From contig JAIXMO010000031.1 in assembly GCA_025677825.1 (NCBI GenBank), forward strand, positions 300,341 to 364,340: a stretch of 64,000 nt of DNA. Reading direction: 5' to 3'. The stretch comes from Helicostylum pulchrum. Lineage: Eukaryota; Mucoromycota; Mucoromycetes; Mucorales; Mucoraceae. The notes under the pieces are model-generated. The model saw nothing but the letters and a program-made list of their open reading frames with translations, was not told the origin of the DNA and made no database searches. Within the stretch, counting starts at the first letter, position 1. Each line of letters opens with the position of its first letter. Positions 34,640 through 45,636 of this stretch are shown here, piece after piece. Both the position numbers and the translations under genes were made by a program.

Positions 34640-37346
34640 TTTGAAATTAAAATATTTCTATTTTACTCGAAATATTCGAACCGCATAGTATTTTTTAGAT
34701 TTCTTGATAGATTCGTCTCTTCTTTTAATTTCATTCTTAAAAAGGCTCCTTCGATTATTTCTTGACTTATGTGTCAAACTGATATTCTTTTTGGTATACT
34801 TGGATAATCAGACATAGTTAAATATTTGTTTCACTTTAACTTGTAATTTCTTTTTTTCCACGGAATCTTTCACAAATAGGAGCCAAGTGAATTTTCAAGA
34901 GTACACGTAACAGGCAATTTAATAAATTATTAAGTAGCTTAGGACTGTCCCAGAAGTTGATGAAATTTACAGTGTGTTTGACCAATGCTCGTTTCATTAT
35001 ATAGACATCTAGAGATCCCCGTTGATCATTTTGGGAGAAATATGGTTATGTAGTGGTGATTTTTATAAAGTGGACTCCGTAGGTCCTCAAGGTCCAAAAT
35101 ACGTAGATTGAATTAATTAAAAATGATTGAAACTATCTGAATTCATAAAATCTCTATTGGGAGCAGGAAGTAAAAAATGATCAGGTTGATCTATTTTAAA
35201 ATCATTCGGAAGATACTCTTTAAGCTTTGGGCCTTAACTATTAGAAAGAACTACACTATGTGCTTCATTCAATTCAAAACGCGTGTCTTTAAATTGAATT
35301 AACATCTTGTATAGCTGCACTCCGTAGGTTGTGATATAATCAGTTGATTCTACTAATGCCTTTGAAATGATTGATAAAAAGTGATGGAAAATGTCTTGAG
35401 GAAGATATTTTCTCAATTTTTTTAAAATCGATCAACTTCGTCTGTAATATGTTCAGGCAATGAAGCATCTAATACTTTATTCAAAGGGATGGTATTATCA
35501 GAAACGATTTCTTTTTCTTTTTCTTTCCCCTTCCTTTTTTCATTTCATTCAAAGTGGATTGAGTCGAAGTTTTGACCTACAAACTCCAATCAGTATTCAA
35601 CATTTCCTTTTTTTTTGTCTTTTTTTTTAAAAAAAAATCTATTGTAGTAGCTGGAATATTGGCTTTTTGTTCGGCTGTAGTGAACATGCCTCTTTCCAGT
35701 CTGATAGCATTTAAATACTGCGTTTCTAACGTACCTATATCATTGTTATTATCGAAACACGCTCTTATTTTATTTGTTAATCTAGTTCTTATTTCATTAG
35801 ATAAGGCTTCAATATAGAAATTGTAGTCTTTTTCATTTTTAATTCTTTTTGTTGATGAGCTTGATGATTCTTCCTCGTTCTCCTTCCGTGCTATTTTAAC
35901 ACCTGGAATACGGCAGCTTGGTATTCAATTGATACTAACTTTGAACCTGACCCTTTGTTTCCTTTTACTAATGCATAATACTATTGAGTAGCTGTAAAAA
36001 AAGAAAAAGAAAAGGAATAATAGTAAAAAAAATTAATCCTAATGTAATTTTAATGCGCGAAATAAAATTATTCATTAAATCATCTTAGTTAATGTAGGCT
36101 TAGATTCATATAATAAGTGATTTATTGAAGCTGTTAATTGATATAACAAGTGATTACGATTTGGAAGCTCATCGTCTTCATTATATTGTTTGCTGCAGTT
36201 TTTTTTGGAGGAGTAGCTGCAGATCTCCCCAATAAATAACTCCCTTGGCGAACTGTGAATCCAGCAAGAACCTTGATTGCTTCAACAGGAAGACCAGCCA
36301 CATAACATCCTACCATTTTACATGTTCCCCATCTTCATATAATACGCTGCTAATCCCCTGGAACATCCTCTTGTGCCATCATGTTCGAAGCACTTTTTCT
36401 GTTTGCGTGAGTTGCTTTAGAGGTATGTGGTAAATGGGGTGTAGAATAAAGATATATATAATAAAAAATGGAGGATCAAGTATAAATACTGTGAGACTGG
36501 ATTAAAGTGTTTTATTATATAAAAAGAGATCTAAGGATTATAAGAATCCTGTTCTAAGATTGTATTTATACCATTTACCAAAGAGACACTAAGTATTTTT
36601 TAGTAAGCTATATTCATTAGTGTCTTTACATTATATCCTTTTATGATGTAATTTATACGATAGACTTTTGGTTTATATTACTTAGCTTCATTTAATATAC
36701 TAGTCTTTGACTTATGATGTAAGTGTGTTTAGTTACTTTTTTAATAATTATATCCCAGATTACGACAAGGTATGTATGTCTATTTTTTTTTTTTGAAAGA
36801 TTCCGCATATGTTGCGTACTGTGATTTATATTTGATTGCCAACTTCGGGAGAAAGTAAATTTGCAGACCGCATCCTTAAAGCATTTTGACTGCGGCAAAG
36901 CATAGCATGACTAAGAAGAAAACAGCCTATCGCTTGAACTACGACAATCATTTTTTTCAGTCATGAAATATCCATTTATTTCTTGAAGTTCTTTTCTTGT
37001 ATAAATAACATTTAGATCGTTTTTACCACGATCAGCGAAGTAATCCGCCTGGTTTTTTTTTTCTTCCTTTTTTCTTGTCGAGAGTATCCAAAAAAGTTAC
37101 TACTAAAGGTCCTCTAGCTACGCCATTAGGATTCCAACCTAGAGGTTTTTGTGTCTTAAACAGATCCGATACAGCTTTAACATAAGCGTTATAAGATTTT
37201 ATTCCAAGTTGTATAGGATTTCCATCAGGCAATTTTCGGCATTTACGTCCACGCTTAGACACGTATTCCATCAGAAAGTAACTTAATTTTGAAACCGATA
37301 TTGTTTGATCTTTACACCAAGCCTTTAATTTATATGCTAATATCAT
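34640..37346 (-). pseudogene. Long decayed gene, probably Crypton/Ndc10-like recombinase
   Basis: Reading the minus strand from 37346, a 104-codon open stretch (37346-37032) contains SVSKLSYFLMEYVSKRGRKC, SYNAYVKAVSDLF, KTQKPLGWNPNGVARGPLVV and a basic tail. The pattern AYV.A..DL...QK.LG.N.NG.ARGPLV matches a segment seen in Ndc10-domain/Crypton-like proteins of Mucorales. Further down (36316-36134) is GLPVEAIKVLAGFTVRQGSY LLGR, resembling the end of the recombinase domain. Other short coding-like pieces are at about 35817-35640 (EIRTRLTNKIRACFDNNND, RLERGMFTTAEQKANIPAT) and 35416-35170. Stops and shifts separate them. The family call is moderate to weak, but the coding-like texture is clear. 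Confidence 0.4.
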
Positions 37347-37718
37347 AATTAATTCAAAGATAGCTTGTTAACTACTCAAAAAGAAAAAGGAAAGGAAAAA
37401 TAAAGAGAGCTTGCCTTTCATTCTTCTTGTTTAGTGGTGTATGCCTTGATCGTGTTTATAGGACGATGTGACATACTTCGCGCAATAACCATCTGGTTAC
37501 TATTATGCATAGCAGAGCTAGTATCAACCATACGTTGAATTGGCATCTACAGGTATACTTTTTTAAATATTGTTCATTTATAGATACTTTGTACTTAAGT
37601 ATACAAATCAAGTTAATAACCATATTTAAAGACATCTAGTTTACGAGTTTGAATTTTAAAATAAAATAATATTTAATATACTTCAGTCAGAGACCGGTCT
37701 GAGCAACTTAAAAAAAAA

Positions 37719-39759
37719 TTATATTGACGAAGCAGAAGTAGTTTTATGATGTACTTTAAGAGTTTCATCCTCATCCTCATCATCCGAATCTTGTAATAGC
37801 GGTACATGACCTTCATTAGACACGACTGTATCCATTTTTTGCATATAAGCGATCAATAACATGGACCCAATAAACAAAACAATCAAAACTGCACCTGTTG
37901 TAAACCCCTTATCTATTTTTTTTTAAAAAAATGATATGTCAATGCATCATTTTGAAAAATGCATATAAAAATACTTACGGTAATAAGGAGCGTCTGTCAC
38001 AGGCCATAATACAAGCGGAACCCATACCCACATCAATGACGAAAAAGTATTCATAATAGCAATAGCCATAGCTCTTATTTCGCCATTGGTTGAAATAACT
38101 TCACTAGCCCAAGTCATAACAATCTAAAAGCATTCTAAAATAAGTACGACAGTCTTGTTTTAAAAATTATTTATATACATACCGAAGTAAGAGAACCGAG
38201 ACCAGCATGCGTTAATAAGAAACCAATGTATAGAATTGGAAACGGTTGTACAAAAGCAGATAAAAGACTGGCTGAAATTTTAGTCTCTGTTTAATGCATG
38301 AAAAAGTATTATTATTTTTTACCTCATTCCTACCAGTCCAATCAAGGCAGGAATTACAGTACACCTATTGTATAAGGTTTAATTTAAGGTTGGCATAGAT
38401 TTAAAAAAAAAAAAGACAACTTACCACACCCGAGTACGGTATTTATCACTAAGGAACCCATTACATAGTCCAAATATCATTGTAATAATTGTGTCTGGCT
38501 ACAATAATAATAGAATTAATTTATACTTGTAAAAAATAAAATAAAATAGATATAATATTTTACTGTAGTTAATAGATTCGCTGTGACAGCATCAAAATCT
38601 AACTTCTTTGCTACAATTCCCAGCACATGGGCTGCACCTAACGATATATGAATTGAAGCCCAACCAAATATAAAAGGATACAGGTACTTATTGCTCGCTA
38701 AACTTTTAATTTTATTCCATCGATTACTACTTGAAACCCGTTTGCCTTCTACCGAATGATCAATATTTAATCTGTCAATTGCAATCGCTTTTTCGGATTT
38801 ATCTAACCAAGTAGTATTATGTGGATAATCAGGTAAAAAATGGTATCCGAGTACTGCTAAAATGATTGTTATACATGCATCAAACATAAACATCCAGCGC
38901 CACCTATTTGTTCTTTTTTTTTAATAGCGAAAAAAAAAGAGGGAACAAAAAAAAACTTACCCACTAATACCAAATATACCATCCATCATTTTTAACATGA
39001 CGGCTTGTATTACGCCACTTAACCCGCTTCCAAAGGATCCACAAATAGTTATTAAAGCGAGTCGTTTACCTAATTCTCTCTTTGTGTACCAAGTACCTGC
39101 CAAGAATATAATCTTAAATATGTATAAGTGATTTTAAATAAAAAAAAATGAAATAAAAAAATGATCCTTACACCAGGATAAAAGCCAGCTTCAGCCAATC
39201 CAAGTAAAAATCTTATCACATACACACCTTGTACAGATTGAACACACGCCATAGATACTGTCAATATACACCAAATGATTTCCAAAGCAGGTAAGTATAG
39301 AGACGGGCGCATATTAGATAATAATATATTGGAAGGTATCTGCATACTTATAATAATAAAAAAGTCAATACTCCCCCTTTTTTCTTTATATATTACGTGT
39401 ATTTCTTTTATTTTACGTTAAATATCCAATTGTAAATAATACACCCATCCAATTATATTGTAACCCAGTTATATTTAATTCTTCTTCCATACCACTAATA
39501 AAAGCACTTCCTAATATAAACTCTTTTTAAGAAAAAAGAAAAAAAAAGAATGTTTGAAAAAGGGTTTACCTAGGTTGGCGTTATCTAAAGACTTTACCAA
39601 ATTGCCAAACATGGCGAATACAAGTAACCGTTTATCTAAACGGTGTACGAGTTCAATTTCTTCTATTCGGTTTCGCTGTTTTGGTTCGTTTGTGTCCGAC
39701 GTCAATGACTGTAACTCGATTGTTTGATGTAAGCCATCTTGTTCCAAAACTGTATTCAT
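37719..39759 (-). CDS. MFS anion:cation-symporter-type permease (allantoate/pantothenate-like)
   Basis: Ten exons (39759-39570, 39510-39417, 39346-39172, 39112-38961, 38903-38564, 38498-38425, 38364-38334, 38284-38183, 38123-37979, 37912-37719) sum to 498 residues in frame; the junction at 38334/38284 is the least certain. About 12 membrane segments are expected. Family marks are LDNANLGSAFISGMEEEL after the first helix, MQIPSNILL, RFLLGLAEAGFYPG and WYTKRELGKRLAL, the usual ACS-family (Dal5/Fen2/Tna1-like) signatures, and FLPDYPHNTTWLDKSEKAI after helix 6. The N-terminus is cytosolic and polar, and the C-terminal tail is acidic (QDSDDEDEDETLKV). Such permeases take up carboxylates, vitamins or ureides; the substrate cannot be read. 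Confidence 0.85.
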
Positions 39760-40758
39760 TTTTTTTACTAATAAAAAACAAGAGAAAAGAGAGGAAATGA
39801 TAAAAAGCGTATTATAAAGAAAGGGGTGGAGAGTGAATAAGAGGGAGAGAGGGGCTACAATTATACATATAAAAAAAGCCCTAGAATAGAAGGAAGAGTG
39901 GGATGTAAGCCACGTTTGATTCCAATATTGGATTTGGGAACGTTTACCGTATTTTTCAGGGGCTCAGTTTTGAAACCCTTCTTTTAAGACTTTATTAAAA
40001 GGTAAAGAGTTTTTTTTCATGCATGAAAGTAAAACAGTATCCAGGTTTGGATTAGACTCCTTTTTTTTTTCAGGGATTAAAGGTACACGCTATACACTTT
40101 TACAAAAAAAAAAAAAAAAATAGGCAGTCCAGTGTAATGATCTTCGAGCCTCAAAAGAAACAACCGTATCCGTTACGGCGATCTAAAAAATAATTCCGTG
40201 AGTAGTCTTAATGGCAGATTAAACCCAAAGCATACAGACTAATGGAAGAAAGCTATTAGGAGAGGATTCACCCTCTAGCAACTAATAATCTTTTAGGAAC
40301 TTTTCCGCGACCGAACAAAGCATAGTAATAAAAAAATACTCCCAGAGTGATTAATAAACTCTGTATCGAATTACAAAATGCTTTATACGTAGTAAAATAT
40401 TAAAGAGCTCTTTTTCCAACGTAATCTGTTTTATGACTAACAACAACAAAAAAAAAAAAAGCCCATGTTGTTATAAGAAAGAAATGCTTCAAAAAGTACA
40501 TATACGGTGCAACCTTTTTAAGATTAAATATGGTTGCTCCGAATGAAACCAAATAAAAATTAAAGATTCAGGTTTTTCCATGAAATAAACAAATACAGAT
40601 GAGATTATCGTTTTTTGTTGACATTTAAATCACCCCGCATTTTTTTTTGACATAAACAAATCAAGCAAACAACGATATAAGTTGCTTTTTCTTTCTTTCC
40701 TTCCTTCTTCTTCTTTAAGATACTTTCTTTAAAATAATAATAATAATAGTAATAAAAC
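39760..40758. promoter_or_regulatory. Divergent promoter region (MFS permease / zinc-knuckle gene)
   Basis: One kilobase without any coding frame. It has poly-A runs (A17 near 40103-40120) and a CT-rich leader tract (CTTTTTCTTTCTTTCCTTCC, about 40685-40720) directly before the zinc-knuckle ATG, a common feature of fungal promoters. No specific operator is recognised. Confidence 0.45.
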
Positions 40759-41006
40759 ATGCCTTCAATGGTTAAACCAGTTAATTTAACAGGAGGTCAA
40801 TGGTACGAAATGTTTTATTAATAACAACAAAAAAAGCTTATTTTTAACTAAAGGGACCTTTTTTATTTTCTTTGTTATAGCGATCACTGTGGACAGGTAC
40901 GTAAAATGGTATAATTTATTTTATGAATAAAACAAGTATACTAACTTTTATACTTTAATAGTATGGGCATGACCGAAAAACATGTAGTCTTTTAAAATCA
41001 AAATGA
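40759..41006 (+). CDS. 34-residue CCHC zinc-knuckle protein (three tiny exons)
   Basis: Three exons, 40759-40802 (44 nt), 40881-40896 (16 nt) and 40962-41006 (45 nt), are bounded by canonical GT...AG introns of 78 and 64-65 nt and sum to 105 nt. The product starts MPSMVKPVNLTGGQ and continues CDHCGQYGHDRKTCSLLKSK. The motif C-x2-C-x4-H-x4-C is a perfect CCHC zinc knuckle. Unspliced reading gives only short frames, so the gene is easily missed. A CT-rich leader and an A-rich start context support transcription. The zinc-knuckle fold usually binds single-stranded nucleic acid or mediates protein contacts. The whole protein is little more than the knuckle, so it may act as a small RNA-binding or adaptor peptide. 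The splice model fits exactly, but there is no expression evidence. Confidence 0.7.
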
Positions 41007-41140
41007 TGTACAACTTACCACAAAAACTATCTCTCTAGTTAGTTAGTCATATATATATATACCCTGCCTCTTAAAGAAAATAAAAATCCCTTTTTTAAAT
41101 GTAAAAAGTCCCTTTTATTTAATTTTTGTGGGGTTCTTTA

Positions 41141-42840
41141 TTAAACTAGCTCCATATAACGTTTCAGTTCATAATCGGTTACAGCATTTTGCCATAAGAT
41201 CCATTCATGTCTTCTAGTACTGACATAATGATCAATAAACTCATTACCTAATACTTTACGAGCAACAGAATCTTTAGCGTCCATAACATTGGTAGCTTCT
41301 TGTAACGTACGAGACAACCTTTCATTATTTGTTACATCAACAGCAGAGTTACTAGGTCCCGAAGGAAGAGTTTGTTTTGTTTGGATCCCCCAGTATCCAC
41401 ATTTAAGTACAGCTGCCAAAGCTAAATGAGGATTAATATCCGCTCCCGATACTCTCTATATATACGTATATATAAAAAACAAACTGTCATTAGCTTCTAG
41501 CATCAGTGCACAACCCAATAATAAAAATCACACGCTTTGTTTTCATTCCTTCACAAAATAAAAATAAAAACAAACATACCATTTCCAATCGCGTTGCACT
41601 AGCAGAGGTAGAAGGAGGTGCAATCACACGTACTGCGCTGTGACGCGAATCAATACCCCATGAAACACTTACAGGAGCCCAGTAATTTTCCACTAGTCTT
41701 TTGTAGCTGCATTTACAAATAAATTAAAAAAAAGGGTAAATAAACAACAACAATTTACCTGTTAATAGTCGGAGCTAAAATAGCCAAAATACTAGGTAAA
41801 CCACGCAACACACCAGCTAAAAAACATTGCATATTTTTAGTCATATTAGGTACATCACTTGGTTCACCCACCGCAAATAAATTATCCCCGTTTGAATCCT
41901 TTAAACTGAAATGCATATGACCAGAACAACCTGGTTGATCACCATAAGGCTTTGCCATAAAAGATGGCATCACATTATGCTTTAAACCAATTTGTTTCAT
42001 GGATGTTTTAAATAACGTAGCACGATCACCTATTTCTTTAGCTTCTTGATACAGCAATGCTGCTTCAAATACACCAGGTCCAGTTTCCGTATGCCAACTT
42101 TCAATATCTACCTTGAATTCTTTTAACCAGTCAAACGCATTATAATAAAAGTCTTGATTTTGTAACGGACGTAATACAGAGTAACCGCACATACCCAACG
42201 TGAGTGGTTGTAATTGGCTATGTCCCTTTTCCGCAAGACTTTCGGTCGTTTCTACAAGTAAAGAAATAAGAAAAAGATCAGTTGATTTTATACAAAAAAC
42301 GCGTGCAGATCTTACCTTTAAAACAAAAAAATTCAAATTCCATCCCACAATATGCAGTGATTCCTAACTCTGCAAACTCATCTACAGCACTTTGCAATAC
42401 ATTTCTAGGGCAACAATAAAGTGGTTTACCTGTTGTTGGATGAAACAAGCTTACAAAAAAGAATGGAATATTATCTTCCCACGGGATACGACGATAAGAA
42501 GATAAATCGATTTTGGCTACTAGGTCAAAGTATTGACAATCTTTACCAGCGAATTCCATTGGCGTTATATAATTCTTATCTTGAATATCCCAGCCAAATA
42601 TAACAGAGCAAAAACCTGGGGAATAAGTAGTGTTTAGTAAAACAAAATAAAATAAAATAAAAAAGCGCGTGTAAATATATTATTACCAAAACCACTTTTT
42701 GCTACTTGCAGGAATTTCTCCTTGTGGATAATTTTGCCCCGTAATAGACCGTCGATGTCTACTGCCGCTACTTTAATACGACTATCATTAGCTAACAAAT
42801 CCGCCAAGTTATCAAGTGTAAGTATAGTTTCTTGTGTCAT
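41141..42840 (-). CDS. Glutamine-synthetase-family enzyme (GSI-like, FluG/gamma-glutamyl ligase type)
   Basis: Five exons (42840-42687, 42615-42316, 42251-41759, 41706-41580, 41455-41141) give 462 residues. Motifs include VAAVDIDGLLRGKII at the N-terminus, the metal-binding strand GMEFEFFCF, a TGPGVFEAAL element, the ATP/Glu-site element HNVMPSFMAKPYGDQPGCSG HMHFSL, and SSWGIDSRHSAVRVIAPP with the substrate Arg. The layout is that of type I glutamine synthetase-like enzymes, as in the C-terminal half of fungal FluG and in bacterial gamma-glutamylpolyamine synthetases, rather than the eukaryotic type II enzyme that makes bulk glutamine. It is probably a cytosolic ligase joining glutamate to an amine. 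The amine partner is unknown. Confidence 0.8.
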
Positions 42841-43135
42841 TTAAATTTTTTTTTTAAAAAAAAAGAATTGAGAAAAAAGAAAAAAAAAGGGGGGAAATAA
42901 AACTTTACTTTATATGTATGTGTGAACTAAACAAAGCGTTTGTTAGTCATTTGGTAATGCCAATTCTAAATACGGACAATGGTTCGGACCGGAAATTGTT
43001 AGCGTTGTTTTATGCGATTTAGTGGTAAATCTCCTTGGATCGATACATTTATGCACTAAAAAAAAAACTCTTTGTACTTGAGAAAGTAATATGATTCACA
43101 CGTAGTTTTTATTCTAATTTTTCCTTTTTTTTTTT

Positions 43136-44690
43136 TTACATGTTCAACTTCAATTTTACTAAACTATCTTTATGTGATCGATCAATAGACACAAGGTTAG
43201 CAGCCGCTAATTTATAAATGGTAGTATTAGGTACAGTTTTTGACAAACCATGTTTTTTTACTAAGCTTTCAATATAGGCAGTTAAATCAGGTAAGGGGAT
43301 ATCACCTTCATTGTGTAACTTTAAAAGGATACAAGTTAATTCAAGAGCGCTCTTTATAAACGGTAACTGAGGTACGGTTGTATTGCTGTTATGAGGGAAA
43401 AGTTCATTAAACTTTTCAAAGTCTACGTTATTTTCGTGAACTTGGTCTGGATACATTACTCGATCATTTACAAAAGATAATATTTGATAATAAACATCTC
43501 TGATAAAAAAAAGGGCATTAATAAAAAAGTGAATACTGATATGTTTATACTTACTTTGCTCTCTCGGTTTTTTCTTCATTCTCTTTTACAGCTTCAATCT
43601 TTTTAAGGATTCCTTTCAATTCAGTTTCAATTGCTTTAAAATTGGCTATCGAACTATTTGAATTCGAATTTTGATCATTATTAGAATCATTTAATAAAGA
43701 ATCAGCATGAGAACAAAGACCGATAAGCAATTCATTTGTAGTAAAAGTCGTATCGTCATGATGAGCTATATCCTGTTGAAATAATTCCAAATCAGCGTTA
43801 TAATCAGAAATACGTTGTTTTACTAAATCTGTTTGACTTTTTAATTCTTCTATATCCTTCATTATCTTTTCGTTTTCTTTTGAAAATTGTAAATTAGATG
43901 ATTGTTTGTGAGCCATTTCTCTAATATCTTCTCCAATACGAATATTATCTAATCTACGTTTAGAAAGCACTTTATTTTCTTGTCTCTTTTGTTGTAACTC
44001 TGCTTCTAATCGTTCAATCTCTAATTCTTCTTCTCGTAAATCATCATCGTATTCAACCAAGTTATTCGTGTTTCGTTCTGTGTTTCTGACTGTCAACATA
44101 TCAATCTCTATTTCATTCTATTGCTTGCTTGCTTAATAATAATAATAATAATAATAATAAAAGTATTTATGTTTTTCTTACTTTAGCTTGAGCTTCTTTA
44201 AGATAACTAATATTTAAAAGTTTATCATCATGAACAGCCAACAAGTTTTGAATATCGGATTCAATTGCTTCACTTTGACTATAAAAAAGGAAAAGAGAAG
44301 ATTAGTAAAAACAAACAACTGTACCAAAAAAAGGTATTACCATATCTCGTTAATTTCAGAAGCAGAACGTAAAAGAGGTACAATATCTTGTACATTTAAT
44401 ATTTTTGAATCAGGTACAATATTCATAACACTACACCAAAAAAGTTAGTTGCTGTTGTTGAGGGTATTTTTATTCCTTTATTACTTTGATAAAGGCTCGC
44501 CCATGCAAAGTGAAGCAATTTTGTTTTCATTCTCATCAGCATCTCGAACATAACTTTTTTGTTGTGACAATAAACTATCTATTAACGCTGTTGAACCTTG
44601 TTTAAATTCAATGTTTGATATATTACTTGTTGTCTTTTCAAGTTCCTTTAACACTTGTTCTAATGAAGATGTTACTTTTTGAATTGACAT
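43136..44690 (-). CDS. Coiled-coil protein, candidate CENP-K/Sim4-like kinetochore subunit
   Basis: Five exons (44690-44485, 44430-44341, 44278-44182, 44105-43555, 43499-43136) give 435 residues. Residues about 1-230 are helical and coiled coil (LEQVLKELEKTTSNISN, then LEIERLEAELQQKRQENKVL and similar). The C-terminal part has AKDVYYQILSFVNDRVMYPD and later KLAAANLVSIDRSHKDSLVK LKL, which recall the C-terminus of CENP-K (a short acidic-hydrophobic segment before a PD, then a hydrophobic GI-x-H-P-x-D-x-x-x-I-R-L ending). CENP-K/Sim4/Mcm22 belongs to the CCAN inner kinetochore. The call is tentative because the family is highly diverged, but a Nuf2 gene lies about 1 kb away. Other coiled-coil proteins remain possible. 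Confidence 0.4.
44133..44160. repeat. AAT/ATA trinucleotide microsatellite in intron
   Basis: About nine units of AAT/ATA (AATAATAATAATAATAATAA) lie in the third intron of the coiled-coil gene above. Confidence 0.8.
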
Positions 44691-44855
44691 TTTTATTTTA
44701 TTAAAAAGTAAAACACCAAAACACACAAAAAAAAAAAATATGTAAGAAAAAAAAAGTGACTGTCCAGTCTGCCCTGAATTTGATCAACATGATGAAAGTT
44801 TATTAACTTGCGAAAAAAAAAAAAAAAAAAAAAAATGTATTAGAGAAGAAACAAA

Positions 44856-45101
44856 CTAGTAATAACTATTTTCACTAATAACAGCATTAACTCTTGCTTC
44901 AGTCTCTGCTATGATATCTTCAATATCAGCTTCAGATACGTTTTTAGAAGTGGGTGATTCAGCAGGAGATTCAGCAGCTGGAGGCATTGGTTCAAAGACT
45001 TCATTCTTTTCACTGAGTGTACTTCGTTTATAGCTTACAGGTTTAGCATTTACCATTATTATACAAGCAACAAGTAACGATAAAACACATTTAGTTTGCA
45101 T
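44856..45101 (-). CDS. Small secreted protein (81 aa)
   Basis: Single exon. A clear signal peptide (MQTKCVLSLLVACIIMVNAK, cleavage expected after the Ala) is followed by a short mature part: KPVSYKR with a dibasic Lys-Arg, then a Ser/Pro/Glu-rich acidic stretch (EPMPPAAESPAESPTSKNVS) and an acidic helix (EADIEDIIAETEARVNAVIS). There are no cysteines in the mature part. Dibasic processing by a Kex2-like protease is conceivable. Small secreted acidic peptides of this kind in fungi may be cell-surface, signalling or effector proteins, but no known family is recognised. Its own poly-T/A leader (T16-like run at 45102-45117) precedes the ATG. Confidence 0.65.
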   Translation of the reverse strand: MQTKCVLSLLVACIIMVNAKPVSYKRSTLSEKNEVFEPMPPAAESPAESPTSKNVSEADIEDIIAETEARVNAVISENSYY

Positions 45102-45636
45102 TTTTTTTTTTTTGAGAGTATTTTAAAAAAGAGAAAGGATAAGAAGACAATATAAAAAAAAGGGAGTAAAGGTTAAATAAGAATAATAATTATGCACCGA
45201 CACACATGATGGCATTTTTTTTATACTGAATAAAAGACATCATCTTTCTTTGATATAGAAGAAATGCAGGAGACCTGTATATGATATTGATAAAATAATG
45301 GAATTAGAAGAACCTTTGAAAATACACATGTTATGCGACTAAAAATCTATTTTAGGCCATATATTTCTATATTGTGTGTATTTTCTTCAATGCTCATTGT
45401 CGATCAAATAAAAATACACTGTTACGTTATATATATATATGTGGATTTTTTTTTTTTTTTTTTGGTTAATCAATACAGATCGAGTTTAATACACCAAAGC
45501 TTATTGTTTCCCCTTTTTTAATACAAGTGGTATTTTGACCTGTCTACAAAGTGACTGATTTTTTTATTTTATTTTTTAATTATGAGGTCTTTTTAATAAA
45601 AAAAAATTGTTGTCCTTTCATATATAAAAATACAAA
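45102..45636. promoter_or_regulatory. Divergent promoter region (secreted protein / Nuf2)
   Basis: Short spacer with T and A tracts, TATATATATA near 45429-45439, and no coding frame. Confidence 0.4.
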
